A stretch of DNA of 23,899 nucleotides from CAIVPM01 sp049242865 (GCA_049242865.1 JBMLOR010000180.1:1-23899); one strand, 5' to 3'; numbered from the stretch's first letter, positions 14,257 through 22,788 are shown. The notes: a model not told the origin generated them from the letters alone. Numbers and translations are program-made.

Positions 14257-15597
14257 CTATCTCAAAACCATTTGTCTATCGGCATCTAATCTAATTAGAA
14301 TAAACAATAAAATGGTAAATGTTACTAATGATGAGCCTCCATAGCTAACAAAAGGTAATGTAATGCCTGGGCTAGGAAATAAGCCAACTGTCATGCAAAC
14401 ATTTAAGGCAATATGAAAAAATAATATACTAGCAACACTGTAAGCATATACTCTACTAAATGTACTTCGTTGTCTTTCGGCCATTCTTACAATTCTAAAT
14501 AACAGCAAAAGGTATATGCCCAAAAAAGCAAAACTTCCGGCAAAGCCGAAAGCCTCGCCTAAAGATGCAAAAATAAAATCTGTGTTTTGGGCTGGTACAT
14601 AACGCCCTCTTGTTTGTGTTCCTTTTAAAAATCCTTTTCCAATTAAACCACCACTGCCAATAGCAATTTTACTTTGGCGTACATTATAATCATCGGGTTT
14701 GTGTTTTGATTTTTTAGCATCTTTTGCTATACGGGTATTTTTTGAGCAATCATACTCTTGGCCAAAGGCTGTGTAAACCCTTGTGCTTTGATAGCACTCA
14801 AATACATTATTAAATATAAAAGGAACCGCAAAACGTTGAAAACCCACACAAAATAGCCAAATGGCTATCACAAATTGTATTATACCTCTAAATCTACGTT
14901 TTTGTCGCCTTAAAAAATACACAACTATTGCAGCAATTATGGTAAGAATGATGGCTAGTGTATTAGGTTCAACAACAATAGAGGCAACCACCAAAACTGC
15001 AATAGAAGCACCAAGTATTAATAATGTAGGAGGTAATCCTTCTCTATACATTACCAATACAAAAGCAAAATAAACCAATCCTTGTCCAAGCTCGTGTTGT
15101 GCAGCTGTAATAATTACTGGAACAATGGCTATAATACCTGCAATGATTTGTGAACGAGTTTTTGAAAAATCAGTTTCGTTTCGAGAAAGGTATTTGGCCA
15201 AAGCTAAAGCTGTAAATATTTTGCAAAGTTCTACAGGCTGTAAGTTAAATCCACCACCAAGTGCTATCCAACTTTTAGAACCACCAATATTTTTACCTAG
15301 TACAAAGGTGCTAAGCATCAGTAAAATGCCAAAAGCGTAAAGCAAATTGGCAAAAGCTGTAAATAATTTGCTATCAGCAAGTAAAACAAATGTTGCAATA
15401 ACTACACAAATTCCTGCAAATAAAATTTGTTTGCTATAGCTGGTTTTGCCACTTAATAAACTTTGAAAAACATTAGTGCCTGCTTTATACTCCACCATAA
15501 AAATACACAACACTCCAACAGCCATTAAAACTGCTATTAGCCATACTGTAAGCCAATCAACCCCTTCGCTAACGCCAATATTTTTTCTTTGGTTCAT
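14257..15597 (-). CDS. rodA: Rod shape-determining SEDS peptidoglycan polymerase RodA
   Basis: This is an inner-membrane SEDS glycosyltransferase that polymerises lipid II into glycan strands during cell elongation, working with a class B PBP. The 446-residue protein has about 10 membrane segments. Conserved residues visible are W110 in GSKSWIALGG, the QHELGQG variant of the usual QPDLGT motif (165-173, Glu in place of Asp), D340 in QNTDFIFASLGEAFG (the catalytic Asp position), and the C-terminal GITLPFVSYGGSS (411-423). The large periplasmic loop (about 264-340) carries C268 and C284. Usual partners mreBCD and mrdA (PBP2) are not next to it here. It could be FtsW, but the sequence reads more like RodA. 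Confidence 0.9.
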   Translation of the reverse strand: MNQRKNIGVSEGVDWLTVWLIAVLMAVGVLCIFMVEYKAGTNVFQSLLSGKTSYSKQILFAGICVVIATFVLLADSKLFTAFANLLYAFGILLMLSTFVLGKNIGGSKSWIALGGGFNLQPVELCKIFTALALAKYLSRNETDFSKTRSQIIAGIIAIVPVIITAAQHELGQGLVYFAFVLVMYREGLPPTLLILGASIAVLVVASIVVEPNTLAIILTIIAAIVVYFLRRQKRRFRGIIQFVIAIWLFCVGFQRFAVPFIFNNVFECYQSTRVYTAFGQEYDCSKNTRIAKDAKKSKHKPDDYNVRQSKIAIGSGGLIGKGFLKGTQTRGRYVPAQNTDFIFASLGEAFGFAGSFAFLGIYLLLLFRIVRMAERQRSTFSRVYAYSVASILFFHIALNVCMTVGLFPSPGITLPFVSYGGSSLVTFTILLFILIRLDADRQMVLR

Positions 15598-15638
15598 AAA
15601 ATTTGAATGCCTACTGAAAATTAGGATAATTTGTACTT

Positions 15639-15680
15639 GATAACAACCAATTTTTCACCTGATAGTTGTTGCCAATTTTT
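15639..15680. repeat. Short mixed direct/inverted repeat upstream of rodA
   Basis: CCAATTTTT occurs at 15647-15655 and 15672-15680, each preceded by a GATA (15639, 15661). The intervening bases AACAAC (15642-15647) and GTTGTT (15665-15670) are reverse complements. It lies 42-83 bases upstream of the rodA start. It may be a regulatory site or chance. The rest of the 15598-15869 gap holds only the terminator near 15810. Confidence 0.25.
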
Positions 15681-15789
15681 TTAATATGCTCTTCGACTAT
15701 CAAATATGATTTACTAATTTCAATTTACAAATTTTTGAAAGCCATTTTGTATAAAAAAACTATTTACCTGGTTGAATAAACATTTTCAT

Positions 15790-15830
15790 AAAAAAAAGAT
15801 TTGACAACATAGTTACAGTTGTCAAATCTT
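15790..15830 (-). terminator. Rho-independent terminator after the DUF4139 gene
   Basis: A perfect 13-bp inverted repeat (AAGATTTGACAAC at 15796-15808, GTTGTCAAATCTT at 15818-15830) has a 9-base loop. Read on the minus strand it is followed by eight Ts, so it ends minus-strand transcription coming from 15870. It separates the DUF4139 gene from rodA. Confidence 0.92.
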
Positions 15831-15869
15831 AATCTGCATAGCTAATATTTTCTGTTAATTTTTTTTAGA

Positions 15870-17543
15870 TCATCTTAAGTTACCAATAACTTTTGTTTTA
15901 GGATATTTTACGGTGTAGCCAAATTGTTTGCTTTTGCTTTCGCCGGCAGGAATCGATAATTTCCAGTTTAATATACCCAATTCTTCATTAATATCTGCAT
16001 CTGTTTCGTTTATTAAGTTAATTTCAATTTCTTTATCCTTGCTAAGTGGGTATTGATCTTTGAGCAATAAATTAATAAGTTGTTTTTTGTTGTTTTTTAC
16101 TACAATTTCATAAGCAAACGTTTCAATTTTATTATCGCCTTTAGTTTTTACTTTTTCTGTGTTTTTTATGGAAGTTCTTTTAATACTTACTCTTTTGTCT
16201 CTGCCAAGGTTAATATTTAGTGTGTCTAAGGTGCTATTGGGGTCGATGAACGATTTACCAATATACTTTCCATCCATAATAATATTGGCTTGGCCTGGCA
16301 GTAAATCAAGGTTTTCCCAATCGCTAATTTCGGCCATTAAAAAAGCATCTTTATCAAGTTTAGGAACAGCATAATGTTTGTAAGTGGCTTTTATATCTTC
16401 TTCTTTAATATTTACAGAATATCCTGTGCCATCTGCAGGAATAACATAAGGCAAATCAATGTCGAAGCTTGTATATAGTTGACTTTCGTTTACTTGTAAA
16501 TAATTGCTGATGTCGTCGCTTTTTTCAGCCTCTTTATCTTTACTCCTTGCACTATATCCTGAAGTAACAACAACTTCATTTAAGGTTTGTACACTATTCA
16601 TCAATGACAGTTTTTTTGCATTTTGAATATTGCCATAAAGCTGTGGTACATATTGTTGTAAATACCAAGCTTGCAACAATGGTGTTGTATTAGTTTGGTT
16701 AGGATTGCTAGTGCTAAGTGTAATGGGAATTTGTTTCCAATCAATCCCTGTACTTTGAAACACCAATGCTTTGTACCCTAGTTTAAAACTATTGTCAATT
16801 GTTTTTACCCTCATTTCATAAGATGGAGTCCAACCTGCATTTGGGGTATAATAGCTTATATCAAACTTTACCTCTTCAGATTTTTGTGCCATAACCTGTA
16901 CAATTAACTGACCATTTGCTTTACTTATGGTTTTGTTTCCCTCATTGGTTAATTGATAAATTCTTTGGTTTAAAAAAGTTATGAGTTCTGAAAGTTCTGC
17001 TATTTTGTTGGTGCTGCTGTACATGTTTAATTTGTATTGTTGCACTTTTGCTGTATAAAAATCTACCAATTTCATAACATCGGGGGCGTTAATATTTTTA
17101 TTGCTACTACTATTAAATCCCTCAATGAGTGCAACCGATTTTTTTAATAACTCTTCTTGTAAAGCATATTCTTGTTGTAGCAGTAATAGTTGTTTATTAG
17201 CTTGTTTTAAACTATCCTGAACCCTAGGTAATAAAGGATGAGTTGTAGTATTTGTTTCAATTTTATTATAATGCCTATACGATAAAATTGTAATGTTTTC
17301 AGACGCTGAAATTTGAATAGTGTTATTATCTACGTAAACACTAACATTATTAAAAACAATTTCTTGATATCCTTTGTTTACAGTAACTGTAGCTGCGTGT
17401 GTAAGCTCTACTCCATTGCCAAAATATACATTTGCATGTTGCAGTGTTGTGTTGGTTTGAAGTTTATTGTCTTGTTTTTCTTGTGCTATTAATTGGCAAG
17501 CAAAGCCAAATAAAGCAATGATGATAATTTTAATTTTGTTCAT
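15870..17543 (-). CDS. DUF4139/DUF4140 (MuiA-like) exported protein
   Basis: The protein has 557 residues. A signal peptide (1-20, ending FACQLIAQ) is followed by a DUF4140-like N-domain (about 34-100, YFGNGVELTHAATVTVNKGYQEI), a helical coiled-coil region (about 105-200), and a DUF4139 domain from about 225 to the end (YYTPNAGWTPSYEMRV, VFQSTGIDWKQIPITLST, then beta-rich repeats). Relatives include the mucoidy inhibitor MuiA, and the molecular function is unknown. C16 lies in the signal peptide but lacks a clear lipobox, so a lipoprotein is unlikely. Residues 321-330 read LNEVVVTSGY, the linker motif of SusC-type receptors, unexpected here. The gene is monocistronic, with a strong terminator downstream, and divergent from the phosphatase gene. 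Confidence 0.9.
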   Translation of the reverse strand: MNKIKIIIIALFGFACQLIAQEKQDNKLQTNTTLQHANVYFGNGVELTHAATVTVNKGYQEIVFNNVSVYVDNNTIQISASENITILSYRHYNKIETNTTTHPLLPRVQDSLKQANKQLLLLQQEYALQEELLKKSVALIEGFNSSSNKNINAPDVMKLVDFYTAKVQQYKLNMYSSTNKIAELSELITFLNQRIYQLTNEGNKTISKANGQLIVQVMAQKSEEVKFDISYYTPNAGWTPSYEMRVKTIDNSFKLGYKALVFQSTGIDWKQIPITLSTSNPNQTNTTPLLQAWYLQQYVPQLYGNIQNAKKLSLMNSVQTLNEVVVTSGYSARSKDKEAEKSDDISNYLQVNESQLYTSFDIDLPYVIPADGTGYSVNIKEEDIKATYKHYAVPKLDKDAFLMAEISDWENLDLLPGQANIIMDGKYIGKSFIDPNSTLDTLNINLGRDKRVSIKRTSIKNTEKVKTKGDNKIETFAYEIVVKNNKKQLINLLLKDQYPLSKDKEIEINLINETDADINEELGILNWKLSIPAGESKSKQFGYTVKYPKTKVIGNLR

Positions 17544-17628
17544 TTTAGTTTAATTTGTAGCTAGATGATATTGTTTTTGTAATTACATAAATTGTATTTT
17601 AATTTTTTTCTTTAACCTTTAATGATTA

Positions 17629-18189
17629 ATGATAATTTATCTCGTACGCCATACCACACCTTTAAATGCCAAGGGGTTGTGCTATGGATTTAGTGATATT
17701 GATGTAAACGAACATTTTATGCAAGAGGCAGAGGCTGTTCAAAAAAAACTCTCCATTAGTTTACAAAATATCTATTGTAGCCCTTTAATAAGATGTAAAA
17801 AGCTGGCACAATATTTATTTAATAACAGGCCATTAAACTATGAAGATGATTTGAGAGAAATGAATTTTGGAGCATGGGAAAACAAGCTGTGGAATGATAT
17901 TGCTTACCAAGAAAGCAAATATTGGATGGATGATTTTGTGCATGCATCAACCCCAAATGGCGAGTCATACAAAATGTTATACAATAGAGTAGTGCCTTTA
18001 TTTGAGAAACATATAAAGAAACATTTACAAGGCTTTTTATGGGTTACACATAGTGGAGTTATTAGAAGTGTGTTGTGTAAAATTACCAATACAGATTTAC
18101 AACATTCATTTGCAGCATTTAAAATTGATTATGGTGCAGTGGTTAAAATAGTTAAAGAGGGAACAACTTTTAAATATGAGATATTATAA
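17629..18189 (+). CDS. Histidine phosphatase, alpha-ribazole-phosphatase-like
   Basis: This 186-residue soluble protein belongs to the phosphoglycerate-mutase-like histidine phosphatase family. The catalytic elements are LVRHTTP with H8 as the phospho-accepting His (RHT in place of the usual RHG), CSPLIRCKKLA with R55, the acid in LREMNFGAWE (E77), and WVTHSGVIRSV with H141. The RHTTP start plus GLCYGFSDIDV is the pattern seen in Bacteroidota proteins annotated as alpha-ribazole phosphatase (CobC), which dephosphorylates a cobalamin lower-ligand precursor. No other cobalamin genes are nearby, so the substrate is uncertain and I withhold the symbol. The ATG at 17629 is preferred because MIIYLVRH is the family's first strand. 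Confidence 0.9.
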   Translation: MIIYLVRHTTPLNAKGLCYGFSDIDVNEHFMQEAEAVQKKLSISLQNIYCSPLIRCKKLAQYLFNNRPLNYEDDLREMNFGAWENKLWNDIAYQESKYWMDDFVHASTPNGESYKMLYNRVVPLFEKHIKKHLQGFLWVTHSGVIRSVLCKITNTDLQHSFAAFKIDYGAVVKIVKEGTTFKYEIL

Positions 18190-18251
18190 ATGATGATTTT
18201 GATTTTTATTAATGAAATGTAACTTGCCATTAATTTAAGTTTAATAAAAAC

Positions 18252-18965
18252 TCATTTTTTAAAATCTTTGAGTTTTTCATTAATATAATATAATAAATCT
18301 TCTTCGGTGTTATGATTTCTTAGCCATTTAAAAGTTGGTCGATATTTTTTTAAAAATGCTAACATATCATCAGGCTCAAGGGCTGCATATTTGCTTACAG
18401 TTTGAGCATTAAAATGATAGTTAATAAACTCTTCATTTTCTAATTCGTCGAAAACTCTTACAGCATTTCTTTTGCGTTTTTCTTTACCATAAAAATGGTC
18501 GAGATTAAACCCAATGCCAGCTCCACTATTCGATGGTGAAAAAGTTGGCAAAGGTTTGTTGCCTAAATCTTTTAAAAACTCTTTTCTACGCTCAGCACTG
18601 TCTCTTTGGTATTTTGTAAGATTGGTTTTTGTTGATATAAACACTTCTGGTAAATTTTTTCCTAGAGGTTTTATAAACCAAATGCCTGTATTTGTTTGTA
18701 GCATTGAAGCAGTAACTCTTATAGTGTCGATATAGTAACCAATTGCAGAAATAGCAATAATATTGTTTACTTGAACTTCTATTTCAAAACAACCGTTTTT
18801 GTGTGATAATGAAGTTTTATGTGAGCTTAAATTGGTAATGCTTCCATACGATATTGGCTCACCTGTAATGCTGTCTTTTATACATCTTTTTAAAATATTA
18901 TTTTGTTGTGCATTAGCTGTAATTCCTAATACAAAAATGGATAGTAGTAAATTTATCCTTAGCAT
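18252..18965 (-). CDS. Exported carboxypeptidase-regulatory-like protein, function unknown
   Basis: From the ATG at 18965 it has 237 residues and begins with a clean signal peptide (MLRINLLLSIFVLGITANAQ). Residues about 24-100 form a carboxypeptidase-regulatory-like domain (IKDSITGEPISYGSI, then ISAIGYYIDTI). LPEVFIST (105-112) follows, in the position of the 'EVVV' linker. The rest is a charged, helical C-terminal region with KYQRDSAERRKEFLKDL, GIGFNLDHFYGKEKRKRN and KYRPTFKWLRN, a pattern I associate with uncharacterised Bacteroidota periplasmic proteins. The frame opens further upstream at 19013, but those 16 residues are His-rich, lie before the signal peptide, and coincide with a promoter-like box at 19010-19017. 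Confidence 0.8.
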   Translation of the reverse strand: MLRINLLLSIFVLGITANAQQNNILKRCIKDSITGEPISYGSITNLSSHKTSLSHKNGCFEIEVQVNNIIAISAIGYYIDTIRVTASMLQTNTGIWFIKPLGKNLPEVFISTKTNLTKYQRDSAERRKEFLKDLGNKPLPTFSPSNSGAGIGFNLDHFYGKEKRKRNAVRVFDELENEEFINYHFNAQTVSKYAALEPDDMLAFLKKYRPTFKWLRNHNTEEDLLYYINEKLKDFKK

Positions 18966-19009
18966 AGGTGGTGTTTTTTGTTTATGATGTATATGATGTA
19001 AAATGAGTA

Positions 19010-19017
19010 GCAATATA
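19010..19017 (-). promoter_or_regulatory. Possible -7 box (TATATTGC) for the exported protein
   Basis: On the minus strand this reads TATATTGC, a near match to TAnnTTTG, 44 bases before the chosen ATG at 18965. It falls between the dinB stop and this gene. It would exclude the longer reading frame that starts at 19013. Confidence 0.3.
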
Positions 19018-19057
19018 GCTCCAAAAATGTGAGCAAAACGTTAAACAATGGTTTTCT

Positions 19058-20218
19058 TTAAATTTTATTGTTCACCGTTCTTGCCTTTTGTAAAGTGCTT
19101 TTGCCAAATCTATTTTTAACATCATCAATTGCTTGATACAAATTTGATTTTTTTTCTCTATTGTCAAATAAACTACCTTGAATGGAATGATTGTTTAATT
19201 CACTTAAACGAACGCCTAATAAACGTATGGGTGTATTTGGTTTCCATAATTTATTAAATAGTTCAATAGCAAAAGGTATTAATTCATCATCACTAAAAGT
19301 GTAATCTATTGTAGTTTGTTTGCTTATGGTTTCAAAATTTGGATACCTAATTTTTACAGCAATACATCCAGTAAGTTTTTTGTCTTGTCTTAATTCATAA
19401 CCAACTTTTTCAGTCATTCTTACTAGTTCTGCTAATAACATTTCCTTATTACTAATATTTTCTTCAAAAGTATTTTCGGTAGAAATACTTTTAGCTTCTC
19501 TATAATTGTGTACTTGACTATTGTTTATGCCCTGAGCTTTTTTATATAAGTCAGTACCCCATTTTCCTAGTTCTTTTTCTAATATATTAATGTCAGTTTT
19601 TAGTACATCACCAATAAGGTTGATGTTCATTTGTTTTAACTTCAAAAAGGTAGACTCACCTACACCACTAAATTTATTTACTGGTAATGGAGCTAAAAAC
19701 TCTTTTTCACTGCCTATTGGTACAAATAAATAACCATTTGGCTTAGCCTCATCGGTAGCAATTTTTGCAATCATTTTATTACTGCCCAAACCAAACGAAA
19801 TAGGCAGTTTTGTTTCTTGAATTATTTGCTTGCGAAGATTGATTGTCCATTCTAATGGATTAAAATACTTATCCATGCCAGTTAGGTCGATATAAAATTC
19901 ATCGATACTTGCTTTTTCAAACAAAGGTGCTTTACTTGCAATAATATCAGTTACCCATCTGCTAAATTTACTGTATTGCCCTCGAGTTCCATGAGCCAAA
20001 ACTGCATTTGGGCAAAGTTGCAAAGCCTGTTTCATAGGCATGCCACTTTTAACACCAAAAGCCCTTGCTTCGTAACTACAAGTGCTTACAACACCTCGCT
20101 CTTTGCTGCCACCTACAATAACTGGCTTGCCTTTTAATGAAGGATTATTAATAAGTTCTACGCTAACAAAAAAGCTATCCAAATCAAAGTGGGCAATATA
20201 GCGTTGAGGTGTTTGCAT
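19058..20218 (-). CDS. dinB: DNA polymerase IV (Y-family)
   Basis: This translesion polymerase extends past damaged or misaligned template without proofreading. The 386-residue length is typical. Catalytic acids are visible: D12 in AHFDLDSFFVSVE (F17 at the steric-gate position), and D106/E107 in KASIDEFYIDLTGMD. STCSYEARAFGVKSGMP (45-61) is the fingers motif, and the thumb and little-finger regions follow. QGSLF (347-351) near the end looks like the beta-clamp binding peptide, followed by a Bacteroidota-type tail (AIDDVKNRFGKSTLQKAR). No LexA-like palindrome is evident upstream. The haem A synthase gene precedes it on the same strand by 81 bases, with no functional link. Confidence 0.97.
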   Translation of the reverse strand: MQTPQRYIAHFDLDSFFVSVELINNPSLKGKPVIVGGSKERGVVSTCSYEARAFGVKSGMPMKQALQLCPNAVLAHGTRGQYSKFSRWVTDIIASKAPLFEKASIDEFYIDLTGMDKYFNPLEWTINLRKQIIQETKLPISFGLGSNKMIAKIATDEAKPNGYLFVPIGSEKEFLAPLPVNKFSGVGESTFLKLKQMNINLIGDVLKTDINILEKELGKWGTDLYKKAQGINNSQVHNYREAKSISTENTFEENISNKEMLLAELVRMTEKVGYELRQDKKLTGCIAVKIRYPNFETISKQTTIDYTFSDDELIPFAIELFNKLWKPNTPIRLLGVRLSELNNHSIQGSLFDNREKKSNLYQAIDDVKNRFGKSTLQKARTVNNKI

Positions 20219-20299
20219 GGATAGTAAAAGTAGGGATAAAATAAACTCATTTTCGGCCTTTTATTTATACTTTTTGCAAAGCCAATAACCGTTCATGTT

Positions 20300-21355
20300 T
20301 TATGCCTTTTCTCTATCAATTAAATAAATTACTCCACAAAAACTAAGTAGCAACAACATTCCTGTAAGTTGATGAATTAGAGCTACCCACTCAAAGCTAC
20401 CAAAATGACCTAGTACAATTTTTGGACTAATCAGCACAGCTACAATACCTAAAATAACCTGGCTAATTACCACTACAATTGGTAAAAATTTATATTTAAC
20501 AAATAAAGTAGATGCTTTGATAGACTTGGTTTTTATATACCAAAAAATAGATAAAGCTACTAATAAATAAGCTAAACCACGATGAATAAAATGAATACTT
20601 ATTTTGTTGAAAAATAAGAAATCAACTACATTATTATGTGTACCTAAAGGTAAAATTTCTCCATTAATACTTGGCCAAGTTGGTGCAGCATTTGCTGCTT
20701 TTAAGCCAGCCATAAATGCACCATAAAATAATTGAATCACCAATAAAATAATTAAACCGTAAGTATATTTTTTAAAATTGATAAGTTTATTACTTAGGTA
20801 ACTATTTTGAGTAGTTTTTAGGCTTAATCCTACAATTAAAGCATACACTATAAGTATCATGGCACTTACAAAATGTATAGAAAGTTTTATGTGGCTTACA
20901 TAAATATTTTCATCATTTAAGCCACTTTTTACCATTATCCATCCAATTGCCCCTTGCAAAGCACCTAATAAAAATAAAATGATTAATGGCCTTACCATCG
21001 ATGGTTTAATATATTTTTTGGCAATGAAATATGCAAAAGGAATTGCAAAAGCAAAAGCTATGCATCTTGCCCAAAGTCTGTGAAACCATTCCCAAAAAAA
21101 TATGAATTTAAAGTCGTCTAAATTAAAATGATTATGTATGTATTTGTACTGAGCTATAGTTTGATATTTTGCAAATGCTTCGTTCCAAGCAGCTTCGTTT
21201 AATGGAGGTAGAATACCCATAATTGGTTTCCATTCTGTGATGGATAATCCGCTACCTGTAAGTCTTGTTACGCCTCCAAGTAAAACTTGAACTACCAGCA
21301 TGGCCACACCTAAAAAAATCCAATTGGCAACAATTTTATTAGCTTTAGCTTGCAT
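20300..21355 (-). CDS. ctaA: Haem A synthase, COX15/CtaA family
   Basis: This inner-membrane enzyme oxidises the C8 methyl of haem O to a formyl group, giving haem A for aa3-type cytochrome oxidases. The 351-residue protein has eight membrane segments in two four-helix halves. Probable haem-ligand histidines are H92 (FFWEWFHRLW), H161 (SHIKLSIHF), H258 (HFIHRGLAYL) and H328 (LIHQLTGM). The first loop (GGVTRLTGSGLSITEWKPIMGILPP) lacks the Cys pair of Bacillus CtaA and matches the mitochondrial/alphaproteobacterial COX15 type. No oxidase or haem O synthase gene is adjacent. A TACATTTG box on its strand lies 17 bases before the ATG. Confidence 0.95.
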   Translation of the reverse strand: MQAKANKIVANWIFLGVAMLVVQVLLGGVTRLTGSGLSITEWKPIMGILPPLNEAAWNEAFAKYQTIAQYKYIHNHFNLDDFKFIFFWEWFHRLWARCIAFAFAIPFAYFIAKKYIKPSMVRPLIILFLLGALQGAIGWIMVKSGLNDENIYVSHIKLSIHFVSAMILIVYALIVGLSLKTTQNSYLSNKLINFKKYTYGLIILLVIQLFYGAFMAGLKAANAAPTWPSINGEILPLGTHNNVVDFLFFNKISIHFIHRGLAYLLVALSIFWYIKTKSIKASTLFVKYKFLPIVVVISQVILGIVAVLISPKIVLGHFGSFEWVALIHQLTGMLLLLSFCGVIYLIDREKA

Positions 21356-21371
21356 ACACTACAATTTTTTG

Positions 21372-21379
21372 CAAATGTA
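21372..21379 (-). promoter_or_regulatory. -7 promoter box for ctaA (TACATTTG)
   Basis: On the minus strand this is TACATTTG, exactly TAnnTTTG and the same octamer as at hutI, followed by C. It predicts a very short leader of about 10 bases. No -33 TTG at the expected distance is seen. Confidence 0.45.
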
Positions 21380-21433
21380 TTACACATTTTTAGCCCCTAA
21401 AAAGGTATTTCTGTTTTCAAAAACAAATGAGCT

Positions 21434-21441
21434 TATTTTGC
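21434..21441 (+). promoter_or_regulatory. Possible -7 box (TATTTTGC) for the MFS gene
   Basis: TATTTTGC is one base short of TAnnTTTGC and ends 6 bases before the ATG at 21448. If used, transcription starts almost at that ATG and excludes the in-frame ATG at 21427. This is weak evidence on its own. Confidence 0.3.
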
Positions 21442-21447
21442 ATAAAC

Positions 21448-22653
21448 ATGACAAATCAACAAAGAACTATAGTACTACTACTTGCAAGTATAAACTTTAC
21501 ACATATTTTAGATTTTATGGTTATGATGCCACTAGGAAATTTGCTCATGCCTTATTTTAAAATAGGTACTCAGTATTTTAGTCAAATTGTTGCAGCATAT
21601 AGCATAAGTGCTTTTGTAAGTGGTTTAATTGCTATGTTTTTTGTGGATAGATTTGATAGAAAACATGTGCTGCTTTTTGGCTATACAGGATTTATTATTG
21701 GCACATTTTGTTGTGGAATTGCCCCATCTGCTTTTTTACTGTTATTGAGTAGGATAGTTGCAGGCTTATTTGGTGGTATTATTGGTGCACAAGTGTTAAG
21801 TATTGTTGCTGATAGTTTTGAATACGAGAAAAGAGGAGCTGCAATGGGCTATTTATTCTCAGCCTTTTCAGTAGCTAGTGTTATTGGTGTTCCATTAAGT
21901 TTGTTTTTAGCTGGTAAGTTTAGCTGGCATTTGCCTTTTTTCTTTATTGTTGGCTTAGGTGTAATTATTATATTGTTTGTGTATTTAAAACTGCCAAATA
22001 TCACTAGTCATTTAAATAAAAATGGAACACACGAAACACCACTTCAAATAATTAAAGTTATCGTTGCTAAGCGGTTAAATATTACAGCATTTTTATTAAG
22101 TGGTATGTTAATGTTGGGGCATTTTATTATCATTCCATTTTTAAATCCATTTATGGAATTTAATGTTGGATTTAATGAATGGCAACGTAATTTAGTTTAC
22201 ATAGTTGGTGGTTTAGCCACTATGATTAGTGCACCAATAGCTGGTAAGTTGGCAGATAAGTATGGTAAGTTCACCATTTTTACCATTTTTGCTATAGCAA
22301 GTTTAATTCCTATTTATTTTATCACTCAACTTTATGTTTTGCCTTACTATTTTGTGTTAACACTTACAGGAATTTGGTTTGTATTTAGCAGTAGCAGAAA
22401 TATTCCAGCACAGGCTATAATTAGTAATGTGGTTTCGCCACAACATAGAGGAAGTTTCCAAAGTTTTAATAGTTGTGTAACTTCTGGCTTTGTAGGATTA
22501 TCTACTTTGTTAGCAGGGATGATAGTTACTAAAGCCCCAAATGGAAAGTTAGTAAACTATCCAATTGTTGGTTATTTAAGTATGGCAATTATTGCAAGTA
22601 CATTGATTTTGGCTTTGAGTGTAAAAACTCAGTTAAAACAAAATTCTGTATAA
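21448..22653 (+). CDS. MFS transporter (DHA1-like drug/sugar efflux type)
   Basis: From the ATG at 21448 the protein has 401 residues and 12 predicted membrane segments, without extra domains. The segment FFVDRFDRKHVLLFGY after helix 2 is the MFS motif A (GxxxDRxxRKxxL-like). The second half repeats it as GKLADKYGKFTIF. LSRIVAGLFGGIIGAQVLSIVAD (helix 4 region) and the motif-C-like FSVASVIGVPLSLFLAG are typical of 12-TMS proton-driven exporters. The substrate cannot be read from the sequence. A start at 21427 would add seven residues (MSLFCIN) overlapping a promoter-like box, so I prefer MTNQQRTIV. The gene is divergent from ctaA and followed by parE after 135 bases. Confidence 0.9.
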   Translation: MTNQQRTIVLLLASINFTHILDFMVMMPLGNLLMPYFKIGTQYFSQIVAAYSISAFVSGLIAMFFVDRFDRKHVLLFGYTGFIIGTFCCGIAPSAFLLLLSRIVAGLFGGIIGAQVLSIVADSFEYEKRGAAMGYLFSAFSVASVIGVPLSLFLAGKFSWHLPFFFIVGLGVIIILFVYLKLPNITSHLNKNGTHETPLQIIKVIVAKRLNITAFLLSGMLMLGHFIIIPFLNPFMEFNVGFNEWQRNLVYIVGGLATMISAPIAGKLADKYGKFTIFTIFAIASLIPIYFITQLYVLPYYFVLTLTGIWFVFSSSRNIPAQAIISNVVSPQHRGSFQSFNSCVTSGFVGLSTLLAGMIVTKAPNGKLVNYPIVGYLSMAIIASTLILALSVKTQLKQNSV

Positions 22654-22700
22654 ACACTCAATTGGTTTTCCACAAAATACAATTAATCTATTCAATCCCC

Positions 22701-22708
22701 TACTTTGC
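22701..22708 (+). promoter_or_regulatory. Possible -7 box (TACTTTGC) for parE
   Basis: TACTTTGC is one base short of TAnnTTTGC, 80 bases before the parE ATG. It would give a leader of about 75 bases that contains a small hairpin (AGTTGT at 22733-22738, ACAACT at 22745-22750). Confidence 0.3.
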
Positions 22709-22788
22709 ATTTTTTGTATCATTAATTGATAGAGTTGTAACTAAACAACTACTCCTTAATGAAAGGTTTAATAAAATAAAATATTAGA

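Noticed and set aside
17629..18189. RHT in place of RHG in the histidine phosphatase as a sign of inactivity
   Set aside because: The catalytic His, Arg and second His are all present, and RHTTP is usual in Bacteroidota alpha-ribazole-phosphatase-like proteins.
18208..18234. Inverted repeat ATTAATG...CATTAAT between the phosphatase and the exported-protein gene, considered as a bidirectional terminator
   Set aside because: It is only 7 bp, nearly all A-T, with a 13-base spacer and no T-tract following on either strand.
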